Below, one piece after another: positions 35,877-43,295 of a stretch of DNA of 64,000 bases. The DNA lies in the NCBI RefSeq assembly GCF_014649715.1, contig NZ_BMTO01000008.1, positions 62,001-126,000 of the forward strand. The letters run 5' to 3'. The notes under the pieces were generated by a model. The model ran no database searches, had not been told where the DNA came from, and worked only from the letters and a program-made list of their open reading frames with translations. The stretch comes from Streptomyces lateritius. GTDB lineage: Bacteria > Actinomycetota > Actinomycetes > Streptomycetales > Streptomycetaceae. The translations under genes were made by a program, and so were the position numbers. Numbering within the stretch: the first letter of the stretch is position 1; every line of letters starts with the position of its first letter.

Positions 35877-36887
35877 GTGACCGTCGTCGGGCCGTTCGGT
35901 CTTAGCGTGCGGGACCAGGCTCTCGAGGCCGATGTCCAGGCCGGGTTGGCGGCCGTGGAGGCAGGGCTCCTCGACGCCACCAAGAGCGAGATCCCGTTCA
36001 TCACGGAGGCCGCGCAGCACCTCGTCCTGGCCGGCGGCAAGCGATTCCGGCCGCTGCTCGTGATGCTCGCCGCCCAGTTCGGCGACCCCTACGCGCCCGG
36101 TGTCGTGCCCTCGGCCGTCGTCGTCGAGCTGACCCACCTGGCCACGCTCTACCACGACGACGTCATGGACGAGGCGGACGTGCGGCGCGGTGTCCCGAGC
36201 GCGAACACCCGCTGGGGCAACTCCATCGCCGTCCTCACGGGTGACTTCCTCTTCGCCCGCGCCTCGCACACGCTCGCGGATCTCGGACCCGAGGCCGTAC
36301 GAATCCAGTCCGAGGCGTTCGAACGGCTGGTCACCGGCCAGATCCTGGAGACGGCCGGCCCGCAGGGCGACCGCGACCCGGTCGACCACTACCTCGACGT
36401 CCTCGGCGGCAAGACCGGCTCGCTCGTCGCCGTCTCCTGCCGCTTCGGCGCGATGATGGCCGGCGCCGACGAGAGCGTCGTCGACACCCTCACCCAGTAC
36501 GGTGAGCGGCTCGGAGTCGCCTTCCAGCTCGCCGACGACGTCCTGGACATCGCCTCCGACTCCCACGAGTCCGGCAAGACCCCGGGCACCGACCTCCGCG
36601 AGGGCATCCCCACCCTCCCCGTCCTCCGCCTGCGGGCCGCCGCGGCCGCCCACGGGCGCCCGGAGGACGTGGAGCTGGTCGAGCTGATCGACGGCGGCCT
36701 CGCCGACGACGCACGGCACGCGGAGGCCCTGCGGCGGCTGCGGGTCCACCCGGCCCTGGAACAGGCCCGCCGCGACACCGTGCGCTACGCCGAGGAGGCG
36801 CGGGCGATGCTGGCGCCGCTGCCCGACGGGTACCCGAAGTCGGCCCTGGCGGAGCTGTGCGACGCGGTGGTCCACCGCGCGGGCTAG
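35877..36887 (+). CDS. Polyprenyl diphosphate synthase (menaquinone side chain)
   Basis: A trans-isoprenyl diphosphate synthase that builds the long prenyl tail, most probably of menaquinone. The 336-residue protein has KRFRPLLVML (about 55-64), the first Asp-rich motif in LYHDDVMDEADVRRG (about 90-104), GDFLFARAS, GKTGSLVAVSCRFG, and the second Asp-rich motif QLADDVLDIAS (about 218-228). The residues before the first motif are not bulky aromatics, which fits long-chain products. GTG at 35877 is chosen because AGGAG lies eight bases upstream and the conserved TVVGPFGLSV starts there. The TAG stop abuts a MITE-like repeat. Confidence 0.93.
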   Translation: MTVVGPFGLSVRDQALEADVQAGLAAVEAGLLDATKSEIPFITEAAQHLVLAGGKRFRPLLVMLAAQFGDPYAPGVVPSAVVVELTHLATLYHDDVMDEADVRRGVPSANTRWGNSIAVLTGDFLFARASHTLADLGPEAVRIQSEAFERLVTGQILETAGPQGDRDPVDHYLDVLGGKTGSLVAVSCRFGAMMAGADESVVDTLTQYGERLGVAFQLADDVLDIASDSHESGKTPGTDLREGIPTLPVLRLRAAAAAHGRPEDVELVELIDGGLADDARHAEALRRLRVHPALEQARRDTVRYAEEARAMLAPLPDGYPKSALAELCDAVVHRAG

Positions 36888-37063
36888 GGCCGTGTCCGTG
36901 AAGTCCCGCCTGGCCCGCGACGCCTGGCACGCACACTCGCCGCGTCGCCGGGATCACCCGAGTACGCCCGGTACGAGGGCGGCCCTCCGCCTTCTCGATC
37001 GCCCGCACCGGACGCCGCGGGCCCTGCCCTGCGGGCGGACGCCGCTGCTTTCCGGACACGACC
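36888..37063 (+). mobile_element. MITE-like repeat, copy A
   Basis: This 176-bp non-coding element starts right after the TAG stop of the polyprenyl synthase. Its ends are imperfect inverted repeats: GGCCGTGTCCGTGAAG at the left, and the right end read in reverse is GGTCGTGTCCGGAAAG (13 of 16 match). Bases 36936-37063 align with 54243-54374 at roughly 85% identity with one 5-base indel. It has no coding capacity. Ends of this type resemble those of IS5-like elements, so it is probably a non-autonomous relic. Confidence 0.7.
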
Positions 37064-37183
37064 TCCAGGGAGTCTCAGGGTTCCGTCATCCCGTAGCAGT
37101 ACACGAGGTTGAGCCCGGAGTCTGACGATTCCGTACCGCCGATTTGGTCAGATGGAGTCATCGACCACGGAGGTAGGACAACC

Positions 37184-38410
37184 ATGGCACCGAACGACAG
37201 CACGGACGGTATCGGCGGCGCGGACGGCATGAGCGGCGCGGGCGCCACGCAGACGGCGACCCGGCGCAGGGCGAGCCGCTACGTCGTCCCGGTCGCGGTG
37301 GCCGGCGTGGCCGCCGCTACGATCGGGCTCGTCCCGGCCCTCGCGGCGTCCGGCGACCCGGAGCTGCCGAAGATCACGGCCCAGGAGCTCATCGAGAAGA
37401 TCGCCGCCTCGGACACCCAGACGCTCTCCGGCACGATCAAGGTGAGCACCGACCTGGGGCTGCCGTCCTTCGCGGGGCTGCTCGACGGAGCCCTGGCAGG
37501 CGCCGGAGGCGGCGGTGCGTCGTCCGCCGACCCGCAGGACAAGCTGACCCAGCTCGCCTCGGGCACGCACACGCTGCGCGTGGCCGCCGACGGCCCGGAC
37601 CGGCAGAAGCTGACGATCCTGGACGGCTCGGACGAGTACAGCCTGATCCACAACGGCGACGACGTGTGGGCGTACGACAGCAAGTCGAACGAGGCGTTCC
37701 ACGAGAAGACCGAGGGCGCGAAGGGCGAGGCGCCCGAGAAGGAGCTCCCCGGCACCCCGAAGGAGCTGGCGGACCGGATCCTCGAGGCGGCGGGCGACAC
37801 GACGTCGATCACCGTGGGCGGGACGGCGAAGGTCGCCGGCCGGGACGCGTACCAGCTGGTGATCAAGCCGAAGCAGAGCGGCTCGACGGTCGAGTCCGTG
37901 AAGGTCGCGGTGGACGCCCGGAACGGCACACCGCTGAAGTTCACGCTCACCTCGGTCGAGGGCGGCAAGCCGGTCGTCGACGCGGGCTTCACGAAGATCG
38001 ACTTCGGCCGGCCGGCGGCGTCGACGTTCGACTTCAAGGCGCCGAAGGGCGCGAAGGTGACCGAGGGCGACGCCGCCGAGCGCGAGAAGGCGGGCGAGGA
38101 GGAGCTCAAGGGCCTCGAGAAGGGGTTCGAGGAGTTCACCGGTTCCAAGGGTGGCCTCAACGTCATCGGCGAGGGCTGGACGTCGATCGCGAAGCTGGAG
38201 ACCGGTTCCCCGGCGCCGAAGACCGACGAGGCCCCGGCGGAGGTCAAGGGCTTCCTCGACGCGCTCGGGGACAGGGTCAGCGGGAAGTTCGGCTCGGGCA
38301 CGGTCTTCAAGACCAAGCTCGTCAACGCCCTGATGACGGACGACGGCAAGGTCTACGTCGGCGCGGTCACCAAGGACGCGCTGGTGGACGCGGCGAACGC
38401 CGGCAAGTAG
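37184..38410 (+). CDS. Secreted LolA/RseB-like lipoprotein-carrier-fold protein
   Basis: The 408-residue product has a basic segment (RRRASRY at about 25-31), one hydrophobic stretch (VVPVAVAGVAAATIGLVPALAA, about 32-53) acting as signal peptide or anchor, then a LolA-like beta domain: ITAQELIEKIAASDTQTLSGTIKVSTDLGLP at about 62-92, YSLIHNGDDVWAYDSKSNE, GRDAYQLVIKPKQSGS and VDARNGTPLKFTL. Proteins of this fold bind lipid or act as envelope sensors; actinobacterial members often sit near sigma-factor genes, but none is here. ATG at 37184 has GGAGGT at ideal spacing. A very strong terminator follows. Confidence 0.85.
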   Translation: MAPNDSTDGIGGADGMSGAGATQTATRRRASRYVVPVAVAGVAAATIGLVPALAASGDPELPKITAQELIEKIAASDTQTLSGTIKVSTDLGLPSFAGLLDGALAGAGGGGASSADPQDKLTQLASGTHTLRVAADGPDRQKLTILDGSDEYSLIHNGDDVWAYDSKSNEAFHEKTEGAKGEAPEKELPGTPKELADRILEAAGDTTSITVGGTAKVAGRDAYQLVIKPKQSGSTVESVKVAVDARNGTPLKFTLTSVEGGKPVVDAGFTKIDFGRPAASTFDFKAPKGAKVTEGDAAEREKAGEEELKGLEKGFEEFTGSKGGLNVIGEGWTSIAKLETGSPAPKTDEAPAEVKGFLDALGDRVSGKFGSGTVFKTKLVNALMTDDGKVYVGAVTKDALVDAANAGK

Positions 38411-38434
38411 ACGGTTTCCGTACGGGAGTGGGTG

Positions 38435-38473
38435 CCCGGGTGGGTCGGGGCTGATGTCACCGACCCACCCGGG
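38435..38473 (+). terminator. Rho-independent terminator after the LolA-like gene
   Basis: CCCGGGTGGGTCGG and CCGACCCACCCGGG form a perfect 14-bp stem with an 11-base loop, followed by AGCTCTTTTTTTT. This is the clearest intrinsic terminator in the window. Confidence 0.95.
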
Positions 38474-38500
38474 AGCTCTTTTTTTTCGCGTTCTACGGGA

Positions 38501-39817
38501 TCAGAACGTGAGCTTGAAGCTGTTGATGTAGCCGGTGTCCTGCGCGGCCTTGTCCTGGGCCCGCAGCTTCCAGGCGCCGTTGGCGACCTCGCTGGAGGCG
38601 TTGACCGTGTAGGTGGTCTGGACGTTGTCCGCCGAGTCGGAGGACGAGAACGGCTTCAGGTTGTAGACCGAGCCGTCCGGCGCCACCAGGTCGACGACCA
38701 CGTCACCGCGCCAGGTGTGGACGATGTCGACCCCCACCTTGAGGGTGGCGGGCGCGTTGCCGGTGACACCGGTGACGTCGACCGTGGAGGTCACCGCGGC
38801 GCCGTTGTCCGGGATCGCCACGTCGGCGGTGTTCTCGAAGACCTTGCCGGGCGGCGTGGTCGTACCGGCCGACAGGCTCCAGATCGCGTGGGCGACGGCG
38901 TCGCTGTTGCGGTCCAGGGCGGTGTCGTTGATGTTCGCGGTCGTGTCGCAGGAGGAGTGGTAGCAGCGGTCGAAGGCCGTGGCCGTGCCGCCCCACTTCT
39001 GGACCTGCGCACTGGTCTTCACCCGGCTGGCGCCGGTGAACAGACCGCCCACGGGTATGCCGACGTTCTTGAACGAGGCGTGGTCGGAACGGCCGTCGCC
39101 CTCCGTCTCGATCTCGGTGGGCACGCCGATGCCGGCGAAGTAGCTCTTGAAGGTCTGCTCGATCGTGGGGTCGTCGTCGTAGACGAAGTAGCCGGGGTTC
39201 GGCGACCCGATCATGTCGAAGTTGAGGTAGCCGGAGAACTTCGCCCGCTCCGTGCTGGGCAGCTGGCCGACGTAGTACTTCGACCCGACGAGCCCGAGCT
39301 CCTCGGCGCCCCACCAGCCGAAGCGCAGGTGCTTGGCGGGCTGAAGGCCGGCCCGGGAGACGGCGAGCGCGGTCTCCAGGACGGCCGCGGAACCGGAGCC
39401 GTTGTCGTTGATGCCGGCGCCGGAGGACACGGAGTCGAGGTGGGCGCCGGCCATGAGGACCTGGTTCGGGTCGCCGCCGGGCCAGTCGGCTATCAGGTTG
39501 TAGCCGGTGGTGCCGTTGTACGTGAACTGCTGGACGGTGGTGGTGAATCCGGCCGCGTCCAGCTTGGCCTTCACGAAGTCGATGGACGCCTTGTAGCCGG
39601 CACGGCCGTGGGCCCGGTTGCCGCCGTTGGCGTTGGCGATCGACTGAAGGTCCGTCAAGTGCTGCTTGACGTTGGCGAGCGGGATGTCGGGCGCGGCTGC
39701 GGCTGCTGCCGGGGCCGCTTGGGGCTGCGCGGTGGCGGCGGGCGCGACACCGGCCAGGAGGCCGGCGAGGGCGAGACCGGCGACCGCGGTGGCGCGTCTG
39801 GGTACGGAGAGGTTCAT
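38501..39817 (-). CDS. Secreted M28 zinc aminopeptidase with C-terminal P/Homo-B domain
   Basis: The 438-residue precursor has a signal peptide (cut near residue 30, ATA), a short propeptide-like Ala stretch and an M28 catalytic domain closely resembling Streptomyces griseus aminopeptidase: start APDIPLANVKQHL, zinc ligands in AGAHLDSVSSG, GINDNGSGS, WWGAEELGLVGS, YLNFDMIGSPN and GRSDHASFKNVG. Two cysteines in DRCYHSSCDT match the family disulfide. From about 320 to the end is a proprotein-convertase P domain (VDIVHTWRGDVVVDLVAPDGSVYNL). It removes N-terminal residues from peptides outside the cell. ATG has GGAG upstream. Confidence 0.97.
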   Translation of the reverse strand: MNLSVPRRATAVAGLALAGLLAGVAPAATAQPQAAPAAAAAAPDIPLANVKQHLTDLQSIANANGGNRAHGRAGYKASIDFVKAKLDAAGFTTTVQQFTYNGTTGYNLIADWPGGDPNQVLMAGAHLDSVSSGAGINDNGSGSAAVLETALAVSRAGLQPAKHLRFGWWGAEELGLVGSKYYVGQLPSTERAKFSGYLNFDMIGSPNPGYFVYDDDPTIEQTFKSYFAGIGVPTEIETEGDGRSDHASFKNVGIPVGGLFTGASRVKTSAQVQKWGGTATAFDRCYHSSCDTTANINDTALDRNSDAVAHAIWSLSAGTTTPPGKVFENTADVAIPDNGAAVTSTVDVTGVTGNAPATLKVGVDIVHTWRGDVVVDLVAPDGSVYNLKPFSSSDSADNVQTTYTVNASSEVANGAWKLRAQDKAAQDTGYINSFKLTF

Positions 39818-39999
39818 GTGGGGGCTCCGAATTCCGAACTGGGGATGGGACGGAACGTGCGAGACGCCCCGGGGCGTGGGTTGCCACGAGGCGCTGGAGC
39901 TGTGCGTGGTGCGCTTGTGCGACGTACGGTTGCGCGTGCTGAATGTTCAGCGAGAGTTTGATACCCCGTCAAGAGCGGAAACCGGTCAGAGGCGTTCGC

Positions 40000-40893
40000 T
40001 CAGCGGACGCCGAGGCGGGCCGACCAGCCTCGGCCCAGGCACTCGACCAGGCGGACGGCCCTCGTCCCGTCGGCGTCGAGGCGAGGGTTGAAGATGGTGA
40101 CCGTCAGCCCCACGGCGTGTTCGCCGGCGAGGGCCGTGGCGAGTACGGTCTCCAGTTCCTCCCAGCTCAGACCGCCGGGGAGGCGGTAGTCGACGGCCGG
40201 CATGAGGGCGTCGTCCAGCACGTCGACGTCGAGATGGACCCAGAATCCGGCTCTGCCGCCGGTGGTGAGATGTCCGACCGCCCGGCGCGCCGCCGCCCCG
40301 GCACCGACCGCGCGCACCTCGTCGAGACCGATCGCGCGCAGCCGGGTCGGCAGGGGCTGCATCCCGGCCTCGTCCGACTCGGCGCTGTCGCGGAAGCCGA
40401 AGGCGACGACGTCCTCGTCGCGCAGCAGGGGGCCGCGGCCTTCGAGGTCGGCGAGGAGCCGCGGGCCGCGGCCGGTGGCCAGGGCGAGCTCCATCGAGGC
40501 CGCCTCGCCGGTGGGCTCGGCAGACGGCTGGTAGAAGTCGGTGTGGCCGTCGAGGAACAACAGGCCGTGCCGTCCGCGGCGGCGCAGGGCGAGGAGGGCG
40601 CCGAGCAGGACGCTGCAGTCACCGCCCAGGACGACGGGGAAGCGCCCTCGGCCGAGGACGCCGTCCACGGCGTCGGCCAGATCGGCGGAGTACCGCGCGA
40701 TGCCCTCCGGATTGAGGATCCCGGTCTCCTCGTCGCGCCGGGGGTCGTAGGCGGGCGCCTCGACCCTGCCGGCCCCCACCGCCCCGAGACGCTCCCGCAG
40801 GCCGGCGCCGAGCAGGGCCGCCGGCAAGTCCTGCACCCCGGACGGCCGCAGCCCGAGCACGGACGGCGCCTCGACGATCTCCGCCTCCCGCAC
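40000..40893 (-). CDS. Arginase/agmatinase-family protein with a Cys in the first metal motif
   Basis: The 297-residue protein has the ureohydrolase fold motifs: GGDCSVLLG (about 92-100), LFLDGHTDFYQP (about 112-123) and WVHLDVDVLDD (about 218-228). In arginases the first motif is GGDHS; here the metal-ligand His is Cys. The other ligands (Asp-His-Asp and Asp-x-Asp) are kept, so metal binding is likely, but the substrate (arginine, agmatine, guanidino acid, or other) cannot be told. Several GTG codons follow the AGGAGG sequence; I chose the one at 40893. It is divergent from a DUF1203 gene. Confidence 0.82.
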   Translation of the reverse strand: MREAEIVEAPSVLGLRPSGVQDLPAALLGAGLRERLGAVGAGRVEAPAYDPRRDEETGILNPEGIARYSADLADAVDGVLGRGRFPVVLGGDCSVLLGALLALRRRGRHGLLFLDGHTDFYQPSAEPTGEAASMELALATGRGPRLLADLEGRGPLLRDEDVVAFGFRDSAESDEAGMQPLPTRLRAIGLDEVRAVGAGAAARRAVGHLTTGGRAGFWVHLDVDVLDDALMPAVDYRLPGGLSWEELETVLATALAGEHAVGLTVTIFNPRLDADGTRAVRLVECLGRGWSARLGVR

Positions 40894-41079
40894 GACGACC
40901 ACCACCTCCTGCCGGGGTTTCCGGGCCCCCGCAGGCGGACGATACGCGGGACGTGACGGGCCGCTCCGAGTGCCGCGCCCGGGGCGCACGGATCGGAAGT
41001 CACCGGCCGGACGTCGTGGGGCGAACGCCACGTCCGAATGCCGCCGGTGGCGAGGTCGCGCGCGCGTGAGCCTGGGTTC

Positions 41080-41577
41080 ATGACCACGTACACCGCACGC
41101 GCCGTCGACCCCGCCGCCCTCGCCGAACTCCGCCTCCGCGACGACGCGGGCCGCCCCTGCGTCCCGTACACCGACGAGGAGGGCGGGGCTCCGCTCCGCT
41201 GCTGCCTGCGAGCCTCCCGCCCCGGCGAGCGGATCGCCCTCGTGTCGTACGCCCCGCTGCGCCGCTGGGCGGCCGTGACCGGCGCAGAGCCGGGCGCGTA
41301 CGACGAACAGGGCCCGGTCTTCATCCACGCCGAGACGTGCGAGGGCCCCGGAACCCGGGAGGCGTACCCGTTCGCGCGCCCCGGAGCCCTGCGCGTCCTG
41401 CGCCGCTACAGCACCGACGGCCACATCCTCGGCGGCCACCTCCTGCAGATCCCGGACCCGGCCACCGAGGGCTTCGACACGGCGCTCGCCGAGGCCTTCG
41501 CCGATCCCGAGGTCGCCCTGGTCCACGTCAGAGCGGTCGAGCACGGCTGCTTCCACTACGAGGTGCGCAGGGCCTGA
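41080..41577 (+). CDS. DUF1203 family protein
   Basis: The 165-residue cytosolic protein matches the DUF1203 pattern: an N-terminal ARAVDPAALAEL, PLRCCLRASRPGERIALVSYAPL (about 44-66), GPVFIHAETCEG (about 82-93), YPFARPGALRVLRRYSTDGHILGG and a terminal VRAVEHGCFHYEVRR. Function is unknown; the conserved His/Cys residues may bind metal. ATG at 41080 is the family start. It is divergent from the arginase-family gene and convergent with the VOC gene. Confidence 0.88.
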   Translation: MTTYTARAVDPAALAELRLRDDAGRPCVPYTDEEGGAPLRCCLRASRPGERIALVSYAPLRRWAAVTGAEPGAYDEQGPVFIHAETCEGPGTREAYPFARPGALRVLRRYSTDGHILGGHLLQIPDPATEGFDTALAEAFADPEVALVHVRAVEHGCFHYEVRRA

Positions 41578-41614
41578 GCCCCGCACCACGCCCTCGGCCG
41601 CGGCTCGACGCAGC

Positions 41615-42067
41615 TCACTGCACGCAGAACTCGTTGCCCTCCGGGTCCGTCATGACCACCCACTCGCCCCCCTGTTCCGCGACCCGGCGCAGCAACGAGG
41701 CTCCCAGGGCCTCCAGGCGTGCCACCTCCGTGTCCCGGGTGCCGGGGGCGGCGTGGACGTCGATGTGGAGGCGGTTCTTCACGGTCTTCCTCTCCGGGAC
41801 GCGCTGGAAGAGGAGGCGGCGGCCGAGGCCCATGCCGCTCTTTTCCTCGAAGGGGTCGTCCGGATGGCGGACGGCGGCCAGATCGCGCCAGGCGAGCCGG
41901 TCGGCGACCGTGAGGGTCGCCTCGGGCGGGGCGGCGCCAAGGCCGAGGAGGTGCTCGACGAGTGCGCTGTGGTCCTCCTCCACATAGCCGAGGGCCCGCG
42001 CCCAGAAGGCCGCCTGGGCGTGCGGGTCGGCGGAGTCGATCACGAGCTTCCAATGGAGCGCTGTCAT
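41615..42067 (-). CDS. VOC/glyoxalase-like protein
   Basis: The 150-residue protein is a vicinal-oxygen-chelate domain pair of the Glyoxalase_6 type: LHWKLVIDSADPHAQAAFWARALGY at the start, KNRLHIDVHA around 99-108 and WVVMTDPEGNEFCVQ at the end. Candidate metal ligands are the His in LHIDV and the Glu in GNEFCV. The substrate is unknown; resistance or detoxification is a common role. ATG at 42067 lies only 21 bases from the divergent CGNR regulator start, and the palindrome between them provides a -10 (TATAAG) on this strand, so the mRNA is probably leaderless. Confidence 0.9.
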   Translation of the reverse strand: MTALHWKLVIDSADPHAQAAFWARALGYVEEDHSALVEHLLGLGAAPPEATLTVADRLAWRDLAAVRHPDDPFEEKSGMGLGRRLLFQRVPERKTVKNRLHIDVHAAPGTRDTEVARLEALGASLLRRVAEQGGEWVVMTDPEGNEFCVQ

Positions 42068-42069
42068 GT

Positions 42070-42086
42070 AACCACTTATAGTGGTT
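42070..42086. promoter_or_regulatory. Palindromic bidirectional promoter/operator for the VOC and CGNR genes
   Basis: AACCACT-TAT-AGTGGTT is a 17-bp dyad filling the 21 bases between two divergent ATG codons. It contains TATAGT (42077-42082) on the plus strand and TATAAG (42080-42075) on the minus strand, each ending six or seven bases before its start codon. Both transcripts would be leaderless, and a dimeric repressor on the dyad would shut both. Confidence 0.65.
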
Positions 42087-42088
42087 GC

Positions 42089-42688
42089 ATGATGCGGGCC
42101 ACAACGGCGATGACGCTGAATCACCCTGACGGCCAGTCGTTCCGCTTCGACGCCGGCGCCCTCTGCCTCGAACTGCTGGTCACCGGCGGCCCCGGGCCGG
42201 TGGCCGCCCGCTTCGAAGTCCTCGACCGCGCCGAGGGGCTGCTGGAGTGGGTCCGGCAGTGCCGGCTCGCGCCCGGGCTCGATCCGACGGTCACGCCGGC
42301 CGAACTCGCGCGCGTACGGGAGATACGGGACGCGCTGTGGCGGCTCGCCCGGGCCCGCGCCTACGGGCAGCCCCTCGCGCCGGAAGACATCGGGTCCGTC
42401 AACGAGGCCGCCGCCCACCCCCCGCTCGTGGCGCGGATCACCGCGGACGGCGAGCGGACCTGGGCACCGGGCGCGACCGCCGCCGCCTTGCTCTCGACCG
42501 TCGCCCGCGACGCGATCGAACTCCTCACCGGCGCCGACGCCGACCGGATCCGCGAATGCGGCTCCGCCACCTGCTCCCTGCTGTTCGTCGACACCTCGCG
42601 CCCCGGCCGCCGCCGCTGGTGCTCCATGGAGCGGTGCGGCAACCGCCACAAGGTCCGCGCCCACCGGGCCCGTACGCACCAGGAGTGA
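42089..42688 (+). CDS. ABATE/CGNR zinc-finger transcriptional regulator
   Basis: The 199-residue protein has an N-terminal ABATE domain (FRFDAGALCLELLVTGGPGP at about 18-37) and a C-terminal CGNR zinc finger with four cysteines: CGSATCSLLFVD, then RRRWCSMERCGNRHKVRAHR (about 150-193). CGNR proteins are DNA-binding and often regulate a neighbouring enzyme. It is divergent from the VOC gene across a 21-base gap filled by a 17-bp palindrome, so autoregulation together with VOC control is likely. The first of two adjacent ATGs is used; no ribosome binding site is present, consistent with a leaderless message. Confidence 0.9.
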   Translation: MMRATTAMTLNHPDGQSFRFDAGALCLELLVTGGPGPVAARFEVLDRAEGLLEWVRQCRLAPGLDPTVTPAELARVREIRDALWRLARARAYGQPLAPEDIGSVNEAAAHPPLVARITADGERTWAPGATAAALLSTVARDAIELLTGADADRIRECGSATCSLLFVDTSRPGRRRWCSMERCGNRHKVRAHRARTHQE

Positions 42689-42689
42689 A

Positions 42690-42722
42690 GCGACGTGGCG
42701 GCGGGGCGACGTGGCGACGTGG
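42690..42722 (+). repeat. Three GCGACGTGG direct repeats
   Basis: GCGACGTGG occurs at 42690-42698, 42706-42714 and 42714-42722 in the 38-base gap between the convergent CGNR and HxlR genes. No hairpin is formed. Significance is unknown. Confidence 0.5.
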
Positions 42723-42726
42723 TGGG

Positions 42727-43200
42727 TCAGACGGAAACCGCCGCTGCCTCCGACTCCGCACGCTCCCGGGCGTCGTACTCCTCCCGCGCCGCCGCGATCT
42801 CGTTCTGGTGCTGCTCCGTCCACGTCACCAGCGAGCGGATCGTCGTGTGCAACGTCCCGCCCAGCGGCGTCAGTTCGTAATCCACCCGGGGCGGCACCAC
42901 CGGATGCACCGTCCGCTTCACCAGGCCGTCCCGCTCCAGCTGCCGCAGCGTCACCGTCAGCATCCGCTGACTGATGCCGTCGATCTCCCGCCGCAGCTCC
43001 GTGAAGCGCAGCTTGCGCCGGTCGAGCAGGGCGATGACCAGCAACGACCACTTGTCTGCGACTCGGTCGAGGATCTGCCGTACCTCACAGTCCTCCCGCG
43101 TGTCCCACTGGAACGGGTCCGTGTCCCCGCCGTCCTCAACGTGCCCGGTTCCATAGGTCACTTCGCAGTGACTCGGTGACTTCGAAGTGCCTTCTTCCAT
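42727..43200 (-). CDS. HxlR-family transcriptional regulator (first copy)
   Basis: The 157-residue protein has the HxlR winged helix: REDCEVRQILDRVADKWSLLVIALL (about 35-59, with the usual N-terminal Cys), FTELRREIDGISQRMLTVTLRQLERDGLVKRTVHPVVPPRVDYELTPLG (about 67-115). HxlR proteins sense electrophiles or oxidants, often through that Cys. It is divergent from an MFS efflux gene, the probable target. ATG at 43200 has a weak AGG upstream; GTG at 43161 is an alternative that would place two ACTTCGNAGT palindromes in its promoter rather than in codons 4-14. C-terminal tail is charged. Confidence 0.92.
   Translation of the reverse strand: MEEGTSKSPSHCEVTYGTGHVEDGGDTDPFQWDTREDCEVRQILDRVADKWSLLVIALLDRRKLRFTELRREIDGISQRMLTVTLRQLERDGLVKRTVHPVVPPRVDYELTPLGGTLHTTIRSLVTWTEQHQNEIAAAREEYDARERAESEAAAVSV
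43160..43188. promoter_or_regulatory. Two tandem HxlR-type operators
   Basis: ACTTCGCAGT (43160-43169, within the longer dyad TCACTTCGCAGTGA) and ACTTCGAAGT (43179-43188, perfect palindrome) lie 19 bases apart at the 5' end of the first HxlR gene, on the side facing the MFS gene. A related core, ACTTTGAAGT, stands before the second HxlR gene at 48231. Confidence 0.5.
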
Positions 43201-43295
43201 GGCACCTGATGCTGCCGCAGGATGCAGGTGGTTACAAGAGGGAACCGACCCTCTGGCCGATAACCACCCTGCCCCTTCCTGCCCTGGAGACAGCC

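Noticed and set aside
39938..39951. GCTGAATGTTCAGC dyad upstream of the aminopeptidase as an SOS/LexA box
   Set aside because: It does not fit the actinobacterial LexA pattern (GAAC-N4-GTTC); may be an operator or chance.
42067..43241. Nine-base match TGTAACCAC at the VOC start and, inverted, upstream of the MFS gene
   Set aside because: A 9-mer match is expected by chance about once in a window of this size; not evidence for a CGNR site at the MFS gene.
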